Positions 1 to 9,660 of a stretch of 33,294 bases of DNA are shown here, in pieces (the first letter of the stretch is position 1; every line of letters starts with the position of its first letter). Position numbers and translations under genes: made by a program. This DNA comes from RGIG1828 sp045654685 (GTDB lineage Bacteria; Bacillota; Clostridia; UMGS1810), in assembly GCA_045654685.1 (NCBI GenBank), contig JAZONV010000039.1:1-33294 (forward strand), read 5' to 3'. The notes beneath the pieces were generated by a model. The model had not been told where the DNA came from and made no database searches. It saw only the letters and a list, made by a program, of their open reading frames with translations.

Positions 1-85
<85 letters not shown>

Positions 86-268
86 ATTTAAAATCAGAAT
101 CACATTCTGATTAAAGTTCTTTTGAAGTTTGTTAGCTCATAAAAACACTAACTTAATTTACTAAGTTAAAAGCACATATGCTTTCTTAACTCAAATTCTC
201 TTTTCGAGAACCTCTCATACTGTTCATTTTTCAAAGATCAAATGTCGGTGTTCTCACGCGACTTGATT

Positions 269-297
269 ATGATACCACACACACATTTTTTTGTCAA
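269..297 (-). promoter_or_regulatory. rRNA operon promoter (-35/-10)
   Basis: On the minus strand TTGACA (292-297) is followed after exactly 17 bases by TATCAT (269-274). It is about 185 bases upstream of the 16S start, and the leader between them carries a CTTTGAAAAATGAACAG-like stretch and a GTTCTCGAAAAGAGAA-like stem, as expected for rRNA leaders. The near-consensus boxes fit a highly expressed rRNA operon. Confidence 0.75.
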
Positions 298-373
298 CAC
301 TTTTTTGCGAAAAATGTCACTTTTGTTGACTTTGCTAAAAACCAATGCATAAAATGACAATTATGTTAAAGTA

Positions 374-402
374 TTTACATAAAATACCTGATGATATTAT
401 AA
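374..402 (+). promoter_or_regulatory. Possible promoter of the DacF-like gene
   Basis: TTTACA (374-379) and TTATAA (397-402) are 17 bases apart in an AT-rich gap between the divergent rRNA promoter and the DacF-like start at 533. In such AT-rich sequence chance matches are common, so this is a candidate only. The rest of 300-530 shows no other gene. Confidence 0.3.
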
Positions 403-532
403 CAACATACGTTAATTATACTCCATTTTTTAGAAAATATTCAAAAGATATGGCTTTTTTTAAATTTTTGTGTTATATTATTAAATGTAGTCATGTGAGC
501 TACCTACACAAATGCAAAAGGATGATATAAAT

Positions 533-1927
533 ATGAAAAAAACTTTGATAACGATATTGGCAATTATATATATAATGATGACATTTTTCCCGGCACTTTC
601 TCCTGTGTTTGCGGAAAACTCAAAAAACGCGGAAAGCTCTGTCTCAGAAGAAAAAGATTTGTCAGATAATGATGACAGTAATGATGATAAGAAGAAAAAA
701 GACAAAGACAAATCCGAAGATAAAGAAGATGAGGAAGAAGAAGAGTTCACTCCCATTTCAAAATATTTACTGATTGCTGATGTTGAATCATCAAGAATTC
801 TATATGAAGATGATTCCGACAAAGAATTTAACCCCGGTGCAATGGTAAAAATCCTAACTGCCATAACTGCAATCGAAAATTGTGCCGATCTTTCAAAAAA
901 GATTGCCCCCAAAATGCCGATTCTTGACGGATATGATTATGACAGCCATGGCAACATCGGACTTACATACGGAGAGAAAATCAGCATAAAAAACATGCTT
1001 GAAGCCATGATGATTACAGATGCCGGAGATTGTGCAATTACAATTGCGCACAATGTTGGGGAATCTTATGAAGAATTTATAAGACTTATGAACGAAACAG
1101 CAAAAAAAGCCGGAGCAACAGAAAGTGTATTTACAGACCCTGCCGGATTTGACAAAAAACATCAGAAATCAACTTTGGCTGACATGGCAAAAATTACTGC
1201 ATATGCCCTTAAAAACAAAACATTTTGTTCAATTGCTTCAAAAGAAAACATTGAAATTCCGGCGACAAACAAAAGAGTAAGTACAAGAACAATCTTTAAC
1301 AGAAATAATTATATTTCGAGATATTATTCTTTGGAATATTACAATCCGAATATCAAATTTGCAAAAAGTTATTATAACAGTGATGAAGACTGCGGAATGG
1401 TAGCTCACTATCAAACCTCATCATCTAATGTTTTGCTTCTTTGTGCAAAATCCAAATTCACCTATGCAAACAGGTCATATGATGATATTAATTATCTTAT
1501 AGATTATGCCGGCAAAAAATTCAAACAGGTTACATTGATAAACGAAGGGGAATTTGTGCATGAGGCAGATATTGATAATGGTTACAACGCAGACAGAGTT
1601 CTCCTTGTAAGCACGACACAGGTAAAAGTCACCCTCGAAAACAATTATGAATCCTCCAAAATCGAGAAAAAAGTAAAGTTGAATGATGATATATGTGCTC
1701 CCATTAAGAAAGGGCAGTTTTTGGGTATGGCAAGTGTATATTATGATGGTGAAAAATGTGCGGATGTGAAACTTGTTTCATATTCAGACATAGAAAAAAG
1801 CAATATTACCTACTTAAAGAACAAAATCAAATCAATTGCAGATTCCGGATATTTCAAATTGTTTGTAGCAATTATTTTATTAATATTTATATATAATGTA
1901 ATTAAAATTAACAGAGGAAAAAAATAA
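533..1927 (+). CDS. DacF/PBP5-like D-alanyl-D-alanine carboxypeptidase homologue, probably catalytically inactive
   Basis: 464 residues from the ATG at 533, which follows AAAGGATGA at good spacing; an in-frame ATG at 512 lacks one. It has a signal peptide (1-28), an acidic/lysine-rich low-complexity linker (about 36-72), a penicillin-binding transpeptidase-like domain (about 73-310), a C-terminal beta-rich domain like that of DacF/PBP5, and a final membrane helix (about 440-456) with a basic tail. The family is clear from PGAMVKILTAI, the TDPAGF...STLADMAKI block and the overall order. However, the SxxK serine is Ala103, the SxN motif reads Asp163-Ala-Gly165 and the KTG motif reads Lys278-Ser-Tyr280. 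All three active-site elements are therefore altered, so peptidase activity is unlikely. A peptidoglycan-binding or scaffolding role is inference. Divergent from the rRNA operon; followed by a terminator. Confidence 0.88.
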   Translation: MKKTLITILAIIYIMMTFFPALSPVFAENSKNAESSVSEEKDLSDNDDSNDDKKKKDKDKSEDKEDEEEEEFTPISKYLLIADVESSRILYEDDSDKEFNPGAMVKILTAITAIENCADLSKKIAPKMPILDGYDYDSHGNIGLTYGEKISIKNMLEAMMITDAGDCAITIAHNVGESYEEFIRLMNETAKKAGATESVFTDPAGFDKKHQKSTLADMAKITAYALKNKTFCSIASKENIEIPATNKRVSTRTIFNRNNYISRYYSLEYYNPNIKFAKSYYNSDEDCGMVAHYQTSSSNVLLLCAKSKFTYANRSYDDINYLIDYAGKKFKQVTLINEGEFVHEADIDNGYNADRVLLVSTTQVKVTLENNYESSKIEKKVKLNDDICAPIKKGQFLGMASVYYDGEKCADVKLVSYSDIEKSNITYLKNKIKSIADSGYFKLFVAIILLIFIYNVIKINRGKK

Positions 1928-1980
1928 ATTAAGTGGATATAAAATATTCAAATATCCCTGTTCGGGAATTTCACTAAATG

Positions 1981-2023
1981 CAACAATCCCCTGCATTATC
2001 CAAATGCAGGGGATTGTTTTTTT
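1981..2023 (+). terminator. Rho-independent terminator of the DacF-like gene
   Basis: A 13 bp perfect stem (1984-1996 with 2004-2016, loop of 7) is followed by seven T residues (2017-2023). It lies 57 bases after the stop at 1927 and just before the end of the convergent gene (stop at 2026). The T-run is on the plus strand only. Confidence 0.9.
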
Positions 2024-2025
2024 GA

Positions 2026-5000
2026 TTATTCAGTAACAGAATCGAGTTTGAGATAGTTGTTTCTATTCATAAGATATGCACGGAAAGTGTGAGTATCCGA
2101 ATCATAACTTTCCGGGATTTTAAGATTGATTAATGCGTTGTTTTCAGATTGAACACCGGTTTCAAGAACAGTTGTTTTAACTGATAAAAGTTTGTTGTTC
2201 TCATAAATTCCCACCAGTATTATACCTGTTTTCGCCGCATCTGTCAGGTTAGCAATTCCAACTGTTATCGCACTTGATTGTCCGGGAACAAAATCAGATT
2301 TGCCTATGTAGGATATACCGTATTTTGGAGGACACACAGAGAAATTATATGAACTATCTCCATATACTCCGTGGCCAAGAACTGTTTCAAGTCCGGTGTA
2401 TTCTATTGCGCATTTTTCCCTTCCTGAAAATGTTACAAGAGGTGTGAGAGTTATTTCATTGTTTAATGAATCATATTCAAAGTCATAATCAACGCTTTCC
2501 CCGTCAACTTTAAACAAGAAGTTATCCTTCTTCATTGTTACCATCTTTTCAGAAAAAGCAAGAACTGCGCTTGCACCTGACAGAGGGAATGAATCAAGGC
2601 CTTCGCTTCTCTCACCATCTTTTTCGGTGTAGCCTGTTACATCAAATGTCTGACCATAGTTGGTAATAGAAATGTTGTCTATGTAGTAGGTGCTTTCTGC
2701 ACTATCGCTGAAGTTCAAAAATCTTGGCAGGTTAACGTAGAGAATGTTTGAAAACCTATCGCCAAGGCTGTGATTTTTGACTGTCATAACACCATCCACG
2801 TATACGTCACCTGTTTTGGTATCAAGATTCATTACAGCTTTAACATTATACCATCTGTCTTTTTCAAATTTTCCTTCAGGTGCCAGATTGGATGCGCCTG
2901 TATTCTGTGCCGGGCCTGCAACAACCCATTCTCCGCCACCACCGGTTTTAACAAAGAACAAACGTACTGCTCCACCGTTAAAGTTTTCAAACTTTACGTC
3001 ATATTCATATACAACCCAACCGCCGGAAAAGGCTTCGGATGTGCCTGCACCGGGATATCTCATTTCCCAGCCGACCTTGTCTGTGCCGGATATCGACACC
3101 TTCATACAATTGTCTGCGGTTTCATCATCAACAACAATTTCGGGTGTGTAGCCTTTGTTCCAATAGCTATATTCATAGAAATCGCCTTCGCTGAATTCGC
3201 CACTGTCAAAGCCGAGGAAATACCTTTTTCCGTTAACCTGATTGTATCTTACTAAATCAAGAACCACGGGCTCTGATTCGTCCATAACATATCCATCTGC
3301 ATCTACAATTTTTGCGGACAATATATTTTCTCCCGATACACTTTCAAAAATGAAATCTCCGGATGAGTCGCTCTCTCCCACTTTGTTGCCGTTGTGATAG
3401 TAGACAATTTTTTCTCCATCTAAGAGATTTGCAGTTGTTGTTGTTTGTATTTTTGTGCCCATGAAACTATCGTTGTCATATTCACCTACAAGTGTGAGGG
3501 TTATATCATCTCTGGGAGGCTCAACAAAGAATCTCCACATGGTTTCTCCGCTGGCACCGGTGCCACGATATGTGTATTCAATTACACAAATTTCATCACC
3601 CATAAATGTTACAAGCGGAGTGATTGTCACTTCGTTATTTACAGAATCAAAGTCATAGTCAAAATCGATGTCTTTGCCTCCAACTCTGAATTTGAAATCA
3701 TCTTTGACCATCGATGTCAATATTTCGGAGAATGACAAAACCACACTTCCGCCCTTGCGCGGGAAAGAGTCAAGTCCTTCATATCTTTCGCCGTCAATCT
3801 CGGTATATTTGTAAACATCATATGCACGTCCATAGTTTGCAACACTAATGTTATCTATGAGATATGTACTATGTGCATCATCTTCGAAGTTTACAAACCC
3901 GGGAAGAGTGAAGTAGGTAATATTTGAAAAATCTTCACCAAGATCATAATCTGACCACACGAGATTGCCATCAATATACATATCCATCTCTTTGTTATCA
4001 AGATTTACTACTGTTCTGATGTTATACCATTTATCAGTCTCAAATGCACCATCGGGAGCTTTTGACCATACTCCGGTATCTTTGGCGGGTCCATCACAGA
4101 TAAATTCATCACTATCTGTTTTTATGGAGAACAGATTAACAGAGCCTGAGTTGAAGTTTTCAAAATTCACATCATATTCATACACTACCCAACCGCTTGA
4201 GAATGTGTTTGAAAGACCGCTGCCGGGGAATCTCATTTCCCAACCGTTATAATCTTCACCTGAGATGGAAATCTTCATACAATTGCCATCGGTTTCATCA
4301 TTTGCAACAATTTCGGGAATGTAGCCTTTATTGCAAGATTCAAATTCATAGAAATCGTTTCCGTCAAAAACATCGGAATCAAATCCGAGAGAATATGTTT
4401 CACCTGACATGGGTGCGAATTTCAAAAACTCTAAAACTATTGAATTTGACACAGCCACAACGTCATTATATTCATCAATTACTTTTGCTGACAACACATT
4501 TTCACCGGCAACACTATAGAAACTAAAATCGCCGTCGGTGTCGCTTTCGCCAACTTTTTCATCATTGAGATAGTAAAAGATTTTTTCGCCTTCTAAAAGT
4601 TCTGCAGTTGTGGATACATTAATTTTTGTTCCGATGAAACAATCAGCATCATATTCCCCAACAATGGTCATTGATGGACCTTCTCTGGGGGGTGCAACAT
4701 CAAATTCAACAAATGAATTGCCAAAAGCACCCATTCCATCTACTGTTTTAAGAGAGGAATACGCTATTTTACATTCTTCACCACCAAGAAATCTTTCGGT
4801 GGGAGTGAGAATTGCTTCGTTATTATCGGAATCGAAAATGAAATCAAAATCAACATTTTTACCATTTGCTGTAAACGTGAAGTCGTCTTCGGTTATATCG
4901 GACATTTCTCCGGCAAACTTCAAAACTGCACTTGCACCCTTGTGGGGGAAGGAGTCAAGTCCTTCATATCTTTCACCGCGATACTCGGTGTATCCTTCGG

Positions 5001-5949
5001 TGCCATAGCCTTCTGCGTAGTTTATGAGGGAAATGTTATCGATATAGTATGTGCTTGCGCTACCGCCGAAACGCATAAATCTTGGAAGGTGTACAAAGTA
5101 TACATTGGTGAAGTTTGTGCCGAAAGTGTGACTATTAACCAGTTTGCCATCAACATAGCAATCACCTTTTCTGTTGTCAATGTCAACTACAACCTTAACA
5201 TTGTACCATCTGTTCTTTTCAAATTTACCCTCCGGTGCCCATGAGGAATTACCTGTGCCTTCAGCCGGGCCTTGGCCTACCCATTCACCGCCGGTGGTTG
5301 ATTTGATAAAGAATAAACGGGCTTCGCTACCATTGAAGTTTTCAAACTTAACATCATATTCATATACAAGTTTGCCACTTTTGAAAATGTTTTGTGCTTC
5401 TTTGCCCGGATACCACAGTTCCCAACCATTATGGCTTGAGCCGGATATTGATACCTTCATACAATTGCTGCCGGTCTCAGCATCTTCTACGATTACAGGT
5501 TCAGCAGCGCCTTTTGTGGTTGAATTATATGAGAGAAAGTAACTTTTACTGAATACTCCATCATCAAAATCGTTGGAAAAACTTTGTCTCCCCGGTATGG
5601 GAGTATATCTCATAAAATCGAGAACCAGGGGCTCAGAGGTGCCCAATACTGCACCATCTGAGCCAATAATCTTTGCAATTACCTTATTCTTTCCTGCAAC
5701 GCTTTCAAATTCAAATTCACCGGGAGCATCACTCTCTCCTACTTTTGTATTGTTGAGATAATATTCAATTATTTCGCCATCTGAAAGCGATGCATCTGAT
5801 TCAACTTTGATTTTTGCACCCATAACTGTGTCATAGGGATACTCGCCCACAAGTGACAGGGTTATTGTTCCATCTGCTATTGCTATTGCGGGAACGAGTG
5901 ACATAATCATTGCGACTATAGTTATTAATGCTATAATTTTTCTTTTCAT
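2026..5949 (-). CDS. Secreted protein with three tandem Ig-like / jelly-roll / Ig-like units
   Basis: 1307 residues with a signal peptide (MKRKIIALIT start, cleavage near AIAIADG at about 25). Three homologous units follow, at residues 27-421, 422-811 and 812-1206. Each has a ~85-residue Ig-like segment starting TLVGEY-like and containing YYLNxxKVGESD, a ~210-residue concanavalin/laminin-G-like segment (NCMKVSISG, VVYEYDVKFENFN, KWYNVK, YYIDNIS), and a ~95-residue segment beginning GLDSFP that resembles bacterial Ig-like Big_5 domains. A separate ~100-residue beta domain ends the protein. There is no SLH, LPxTG or membrane helix, so it should be exported or held by partners. It is last in the SLH/heparinase operon, 13 bases after the lyase gene. 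Polysaccharide binding is inferred from fold-like patterns; no catalytic motif is recognised. Confidence 0.85.
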   Translation of the reverse strand: MKRKIIALITIVAMIMSLVPAIAIADGTITLSLVGEYPYDTVMGAKIKVESDASLSDGEIIEYYLNNTKVGESDAPGEFEFESVAGKNKVIAKIIGSDGAVLGTSEPLVLDFMRYTPIPGRQSFSNDFDDGVFSKSYFLSYNSTTKGAAEPVIVEDAETGSNCMKVSISGSSHNGWELWYPGKEAQNIFKSGKLVYEYDVKFENFNGSEARLFFIKSTTGGEWVGQGPAEGTGNSSWAPEGKFEKNRWYNVKVVVDIDNRKGDCYVDGKLVNSHTFGTNFTNVYFVHLPRFMRFGGSASTYYIDNISLINYAEGYGTEGYTEYRGERYEGLDSFPHKGASAVLKFAGEMSDITEDDFTFTANGKNVDFDFIFDSDNNEAILTPTERFLGGEECKIAYSSLKTVDGMGAFGNSFVEFDVAPPREGPSMTIVGEYDADCFIGTKINVSTTAELLEGEKIFYYLNDEKVGESDTDGDFSFYSVAGENVLSAKVIDEYNDVVAVSNSIVLEFLKFAPMSGETYSLGFDSDVFDGNDFYEFESCNKGYIPEIVANDETDGNCMKISISGEDYNGWEMRFPGSGLSNTFSSGWVVYEYDVNFENFNSGSVNLFSIKTDSDEFICDGPAKDTGVWSKAPDGAFETDKWYNIRTVVNLDNKEMDMYIDGNLVWSDYDLGEDFSNITYFTLPGFVNFEDDAHSTYLIDNISVANYGRAYDVYKYTEIDGERYEGLDSFPRKGGSVVLSFSEILTSMVKDDFKFRVGGKDIDFDYDFDSVNNEVTITPLVTFMGDEICVIEYTYRGTGASGETMWRFFVEPPRDDITLTLVGEYDNDSFMGTKIQTTTTANLLDGEKIVYYHNGNKVGESDSSGDFIFESVSGENILSAKIVDADGYVMDESEPVVLDLVRYNQVNGKRYFLGFDSGEFSEGDFYEYSYWNKGYTPEIVVDDETADNCMKVSISGTDKVGWEMRYPGAGTSEAFSGGWVVYEYDVKFENFNGGAVRLFFVKTGGGGEWVVAGPAQNTGASNLAPEGKFEKDRWYNVKAVMNLDTKTGDVYVDGVMTVKNHSLGDRFSNILYVNLPRFLNFSDSAESTYYIDNISITNYGQTFDVTGYTEKDGERSEGLDSFPLSGASAVLAFSEKMVTMKKDNFLFKVDGESVDYDFEYDSLNNEITLTPLVTFSGREKCAIEYTGLETVLGHGVYGDSSYNFSVCPPKYGISYIGKSDFVPGQSSAITVGIANLTDAAKTGIILVGIYENNKLLSVKTTVLETGVQSENNALINLKIPESYDSDTHTFRAYLMNRNNYLKLDSVTE
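2332..5871 (-). repeat. Three tandem in-frame coding repeats of about 1.18 kb
   Basis: The units are 4687-5871, 3517-4686 and 2332-3516, read leftward. Corresponding landmarks recur in each: VGESD, NCMK(V/I)SISG, YEYDV(K/N)FENFN, WYN(V/I), DNIS, EGLDSFP. In the jelly-roll part units 1 and 3 look more alike; in the first Ig-like part units 2 and 3 look more alike (both have LL(D/E)GEKI), suggesting exchange between copies. Confidence 0.85.
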
Positions 5950-5962
5950 ATATTACTCCTCC

Positions 5963-8900
5963 TTATTTCGCAATAGTAACAACTTCTAAAATTGAGTTCC
6001 ATGTGTTCAAAGTATTACCGTGGCAAGAAAGTTTAACATATCTTCCTGTTGCATTTACGGGGAAGTCTTCAAGTTCTTCACTTTGTCCACTGCTCTGACC
6101 GCGATATACTTCAGTGTAGTTAATACCATCGTTTGAAACGAGAATTTCAAACATTGTGCTTCTGAGTTTTCCTTCGAGGAACGCCATCATAAGCTTTTCA
6201 ATGTTTACTTCTCTTCCAAAGTCCATCACAAGATATTCAGAAGTACCATCTGCAGACCAACGGGTTTTGTAGCTATAGTCAAAGAGGTTTGCAGGGTCAT
6301 TTCCGTCACTTGATGATGCATAGAATGAAACAGGTTCTACAACTTTGTTGATGTCTATTCTGTCGCTGAGGGAATCAGCAGATGCCTTCTTGCTGATTTT
6401 CAGAATTCTTACAAGTTTATCATATACTGTTGTGTAACCAAGAATGCTGGACATATCAAGAGGATTGATATAGAGAATACCATTATCTGCAATAAATGGT
6501 GCAGATGTGAGATTAACCGGAATTTGATTGAATATTGCATAGGTACTTCCTACTGTTATAATTGCTTCATAATTAAGGTTTTTCAAAACATAGTTGTTAC
6601 CATTTTGAGTGATTGTTGCACCTCTTGCTGTGAAATCATCAGCTGAAAGATATGGCTGATCATCTTTTAAAATTGTTGCCTGACGGTTATAGTCAAAGTT
6701 TCTTGCATTAACGTTGTATATAAGATAATCACCAACTCTTTTAACTTTGTCGCTTCTGGGATAAGTGAACTGTGTTACATCTTCATCGTCAGAAACTTTG
6801 GAAATTGTGTATGTTCCGGGAACAAGACTTGCATAAGCTGCATTGTTCTCTTCGGTAACTTCACAAACAACGTTTATGCCTGCCCCTTCAATATTCCACT
6901 TACCAACAGCAAGATCGGTAATAAGAATACTCATTTTGTCGTAACCGTTATTTTTCACTGTGAGAGTGAAGTTTGTTGCAACGGGTTTTCTTGTTTTTGA
7001 GAACAGTACAACTTTGTCCATTGCAGTTACACCAACAAATGCGCCATTGTCTTCGTAATACATTGGCAAATCGGGAAGTTCTTTTTTGGAATCAGTTACA
7101 TACATCGCATTGAGGAAAAGGTCGTCACGGGAAGCAATTTTGGGAGAAATTTCAAGTCTCCAGTCGCACTGCTCGTTATCATTGTCACCTGTATCCTCGT
7201 TGGGATAGTTCTTACCGTCTACCCAACTATCAAAGCCTTCGCCGCCGACTTTTTCAATTACGTGCTCCTTGGGAAGCATTGTGTTGATTACAAGCTTACC
7301 TGAAAAATCATAATCATCTCTTCTGACAATTGTCTGACTTCCATTAACTTCAGGTTCCTGAACTGCCTGAAGATTCCATGTCTTCTTGAATGACTTATCA
7401 CTTGATGAAATGTTATCGAAGCAAACAAATATGAGAGGATAGTCAGTGTTAAAGGTGTTTATTGCTACCATTGAACGTGTATATTCAGGAACGGAGTCCG
7501 TGTAGGCAGCAGCAATATTGGATTTCATATAGCTGAATTCAGGTGTTTCTTTGTTGGGACCTATATACATTCCTTCCACGAAGGACTCGTCGGGATGAGA
7601 GAAGAACTCTTCAAGAGTTGTAGTGTTTTTCTCCCTTTTCTGTCCACCATCATTCGATCTTGAGCTGCCCCATGGTCCTTCATTGGGGTTATATACTGTC
7701 ATACAGTTTTTGGAAATTGTTCTTCTGTAGTAGTTGAAAAAGTGAGATGTACCCCATCCACCTTCCTTACCCTGATAGGTACCGCCGTGACCTGCGAGTG
7801 TACCTTTGTAGTATATCTGGAAGTTACCGATATCTGAGTGATCATGGTCGTGGTCACCAACGAGTTTTTCCTGACCATTCATAAATACAACAGCAGTATC
7901 ACTATCTTTACCTGTTGTCCATGATGTTCTCATAAACATTGCGCTGAGAGGATATGACGTTGTGTATGTAAGGGGGCGTTCATTGCCTTCATCATCGGGA
8001 TATGCAATACCTTCATCGGGATCAAGAAGAAGAAGAGTGTGAATTCCGTTATCATATACGCTGGAACCGGGAGAATAGTTTCTGAGAGACAACTGTTTGA
8101 TATATTCGCCTCTTATGTGATCATCTCCGAAATATGCTCCGAAGAGCATTGCCGGATAGTCATTGGCACTATAGTATGGTCCGGTGGTCTTTGTGAACTG
8201 CAGGAATGAGTCACCGTCTTCAGACCAGAAACCGGATGGAAGTCGGTCGTGAATCCAACGTAATGAGGGTTTGTCCGCATTCTCACCCATAATATTCTTA
8301 TATCCCATACGGTCAAAAATTATCTGACAAAGCTGTTCCCATGCAAGTCGTACAGGACCATATGCACTTCCTGCATGATGGTTTGCACTGTCGAAGAACA
8401 TTTTTCTTGTCTGGAACATATCCATTGACATCATACCTACTGCAAGGTTGTACATTTCGGGGTCTTCATCATAGATTGCTATACCTGCTGCAAGCTGGAA
8501 GTAGAATACTTCACCTTCACCACCGTGACCTGCAAAGATTTCAAAGGTGGTTGTGGGATATTTGATTTCCATGAGTGATGCTGTTTTCTTCATGTATGCA
8601 ATCATTGTTGCCTTGTCCTCGGGGGTTAAGACGTCGTAGCACCAGTCATACACAAGACCGCTTGCCGCAAGGGTTGAACCAATGCTTCTTGTGATATCGC
8701 CTACTGAGGTATCCCATACAAGAGTTTCATACATATCAAACATATGCTGAACGGTCTGTCTTGCGTGGTCATCATCAACCTCTCCTATGAGATACAGATA
8801 TGCTCTGCACTGAATGTTGAAAAGTGCAGCCATAGAGAAGTTGTTGCTTGTGCCTTTGTCGGGCATATGACAGTCAATTTCCTGCAATCCGCGAACTCTT

Positions 8901-9640
8901 ACCTGTTCTAAAACAGGCTTCAGAACAGGATGATTTGCATTTTCAATAAGTTGGGGTATCATTTCCTCTGTTGCAAGAAGTCGTGGATGTGTGTTTGCAG
9001 GAGGTGTCATTTCAGGGAGAGGATACGGAAGTTCTGACGGAAGACCAATCATTGTGTTTGGAAGGTCATCTTTTCCTACGGGCACCCATGTGAGGTCATT
9101 TGTGACTACAAACTTATCAAGAACATAGGCTGTGTCACGGTATTTTATGTTATATTCAAAGGTGTCTTCTACCATCTCGGCTTTACCGATATTTACCCAG
9201 TGGTATTCGGGACTATTCTTAACTCCAAACCACCATTCTTTATAGGTAGTCATGTCTCCATATTTGAAGAAAAATGAGTCGGCTTTTTTAATTCTTACCC
9301 AAATGCTATAGTAACCTCTCTCCAAGGGAGGGATATCTATAATAAGGCTCATTGTGGGTTCGCTGATTTTGGTGTGATCTGACTGAAATCCCACACCGGA
9401 GGGGGTGAGACCAAGTCCGCCTGATGCGGCTGAATCTTCAACTATTGTGGCATTTTTTCCATAATCAATTCTTTCTGCCTCTACAACAAGATTTCCATTT
9501 TCCATCTTCGGATATTGAGGTTCAGGAATTGTAAGATTAGGATTTGCAACTGCATCAGAATATGAAATCTGATAGGCTGATGTACTAATGCATGAAAACA
9601 TCATACACAGCATTAAAATTAGTGCAACAATTTTCTTCAT
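5963..9640 (-). CDS. Heparinase II/III-like polysaccharide lyase with binding domains
   Basis: 1225 residues from the ATG at 9640, chosen because AAAGGAG precedes it by eight bases; the ATG at 9664 overlaps the upstream stop and lacks one. A signal peptide is followed by a CBM35/CBM6-like beta domain (about 47-182, VEAER start), an alpha-toroid region (about 215-500) with NHHAGSAYGP, the heparinase beta domain (about 560-800) with GDHDHDHSDIGNFQ and HGGTYQG, a further beta region, and a C-terminal F5/8 type C (discoidin) domain (about 1105-1222). In the family the His/Tyr residues around these motifs cleave acidic polysaccharides by beta-elimination; family and substrate cannot be fixed here. 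Third in the operon, after two SLH proteins. It has no SLH or sortase signal of its own. Confidence 0.88.
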   Translation of the reverse strand: MKKIVALILMLCMMFSCISTSAYQISYSDAVANPNLTIPEPQYPKMENGNLVVEAERIDYGKNATIVEDSAASGGLGLTPSGVGFQSDHTKISEPTMSLIIDIPPLERGYYSIWVRIKKADSFFFKYGDMTTYKEWWFGVKNSPEYHWVNIGKAEMVEDTFEYNIKYRDTAYVLDKFVVTNDLTWVPVGKDDLPNTMIGLPSELPYPLPEMTPPANTHPRLLATEEMIPQLIENANHPVLKPVLEQVRVRGLQEIDCHMPDKGTSNNFSMAALFNIQCRAYLYLIGEVDDDHARQTVQHMFDMYETLVWDTSVGDITRSIGSTLAASGLVYDWCYDVLTPEDKATMIAYMKKTASLMEIKYPTTTFEIFAGHGGEGEVFYFQLAAGIAIYDEDPEMYNLAVGMMSMDMFQTRKMFFDSANHHAGSAYGPVRLAWEQLCQIIFDRMGYKNIMGENADKPSLRWIHDRLPSGFWSEDGDSFLQFTKTTGPYYSANDYPAMLFGAYFGDDHIRGEYIKQLSLRNYSPGSSVYDNGIHTLLLLDPDEGIAYPDDEGNERPLTYTTSYPLSAMFMRTSWTTGKDSDTAVVFMNGQEKLVGDHDHDHSDIGNFQIYYKGTLAGHGGTYQGKEGGWGTSHFFNYYRRTISKNCMTVYNPNEGPWGSSRSNDGGQKREKNTTTLEEFFSHPDESFVEGMYIGPNKETPEFSYMKSNIAAAYTDSVPEYTRSMVAINTFNTDYPLIFVCFDNISSSDKSFKKTWNLQAVQEPEVNGSQTIVRRDDYDFSGKLVINTMLPKEHVIEKVGGEGFDSWVDGKNYPNEDTGDNDNEQCDWRLEISPKIASRDDLFLNAMYVTDSKKELPDLPMYYEDNGAFVGVTAMDKVVLFSKTRKPVATNFTLTVKNNGYDKMSILITDLAVGKWNIEGAGINVVCEVTEENNAAYASLVPGTYTISKVSDDEDVTQFTYPRSDKVKRVGDYLIYNVNARNFDYNRQATILKDDQPYLSADDFTARGATITQNGNNYVLKNLNYEAIITVGSTYAIFNQIPVNLTSAPFIADNGILYINPLDMSSILGYTTVYDKLVRILKISKKASADSLSDRIDINKVVEPVSFYASSSDGNDPANLFDYSYKTRWSADGTSEYLVMDFGREVNIEKLMMAFLEGKLRSTMFEILVSNDGINYTEVYRGQSSGQSEELEDFPVNATGRYVKLSCHGNTLNTWNSILEVVTIAK

Positions 9641-9660
9641 AGTAATCGCTCCTTTCAGAA

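Noticed and set aside
345..530. Rightward 61-residue frame before the DacF-like gene
   Set aside because: AT-rich intergenic region with promoter-like sequence; no ribosome binding site and atypical composition.
2770..5542. Several rightward frames of 60-160 residues
   Set aside because: Antisense shadows of the triplicated secreted protein; they recur because the coding repeats recur.
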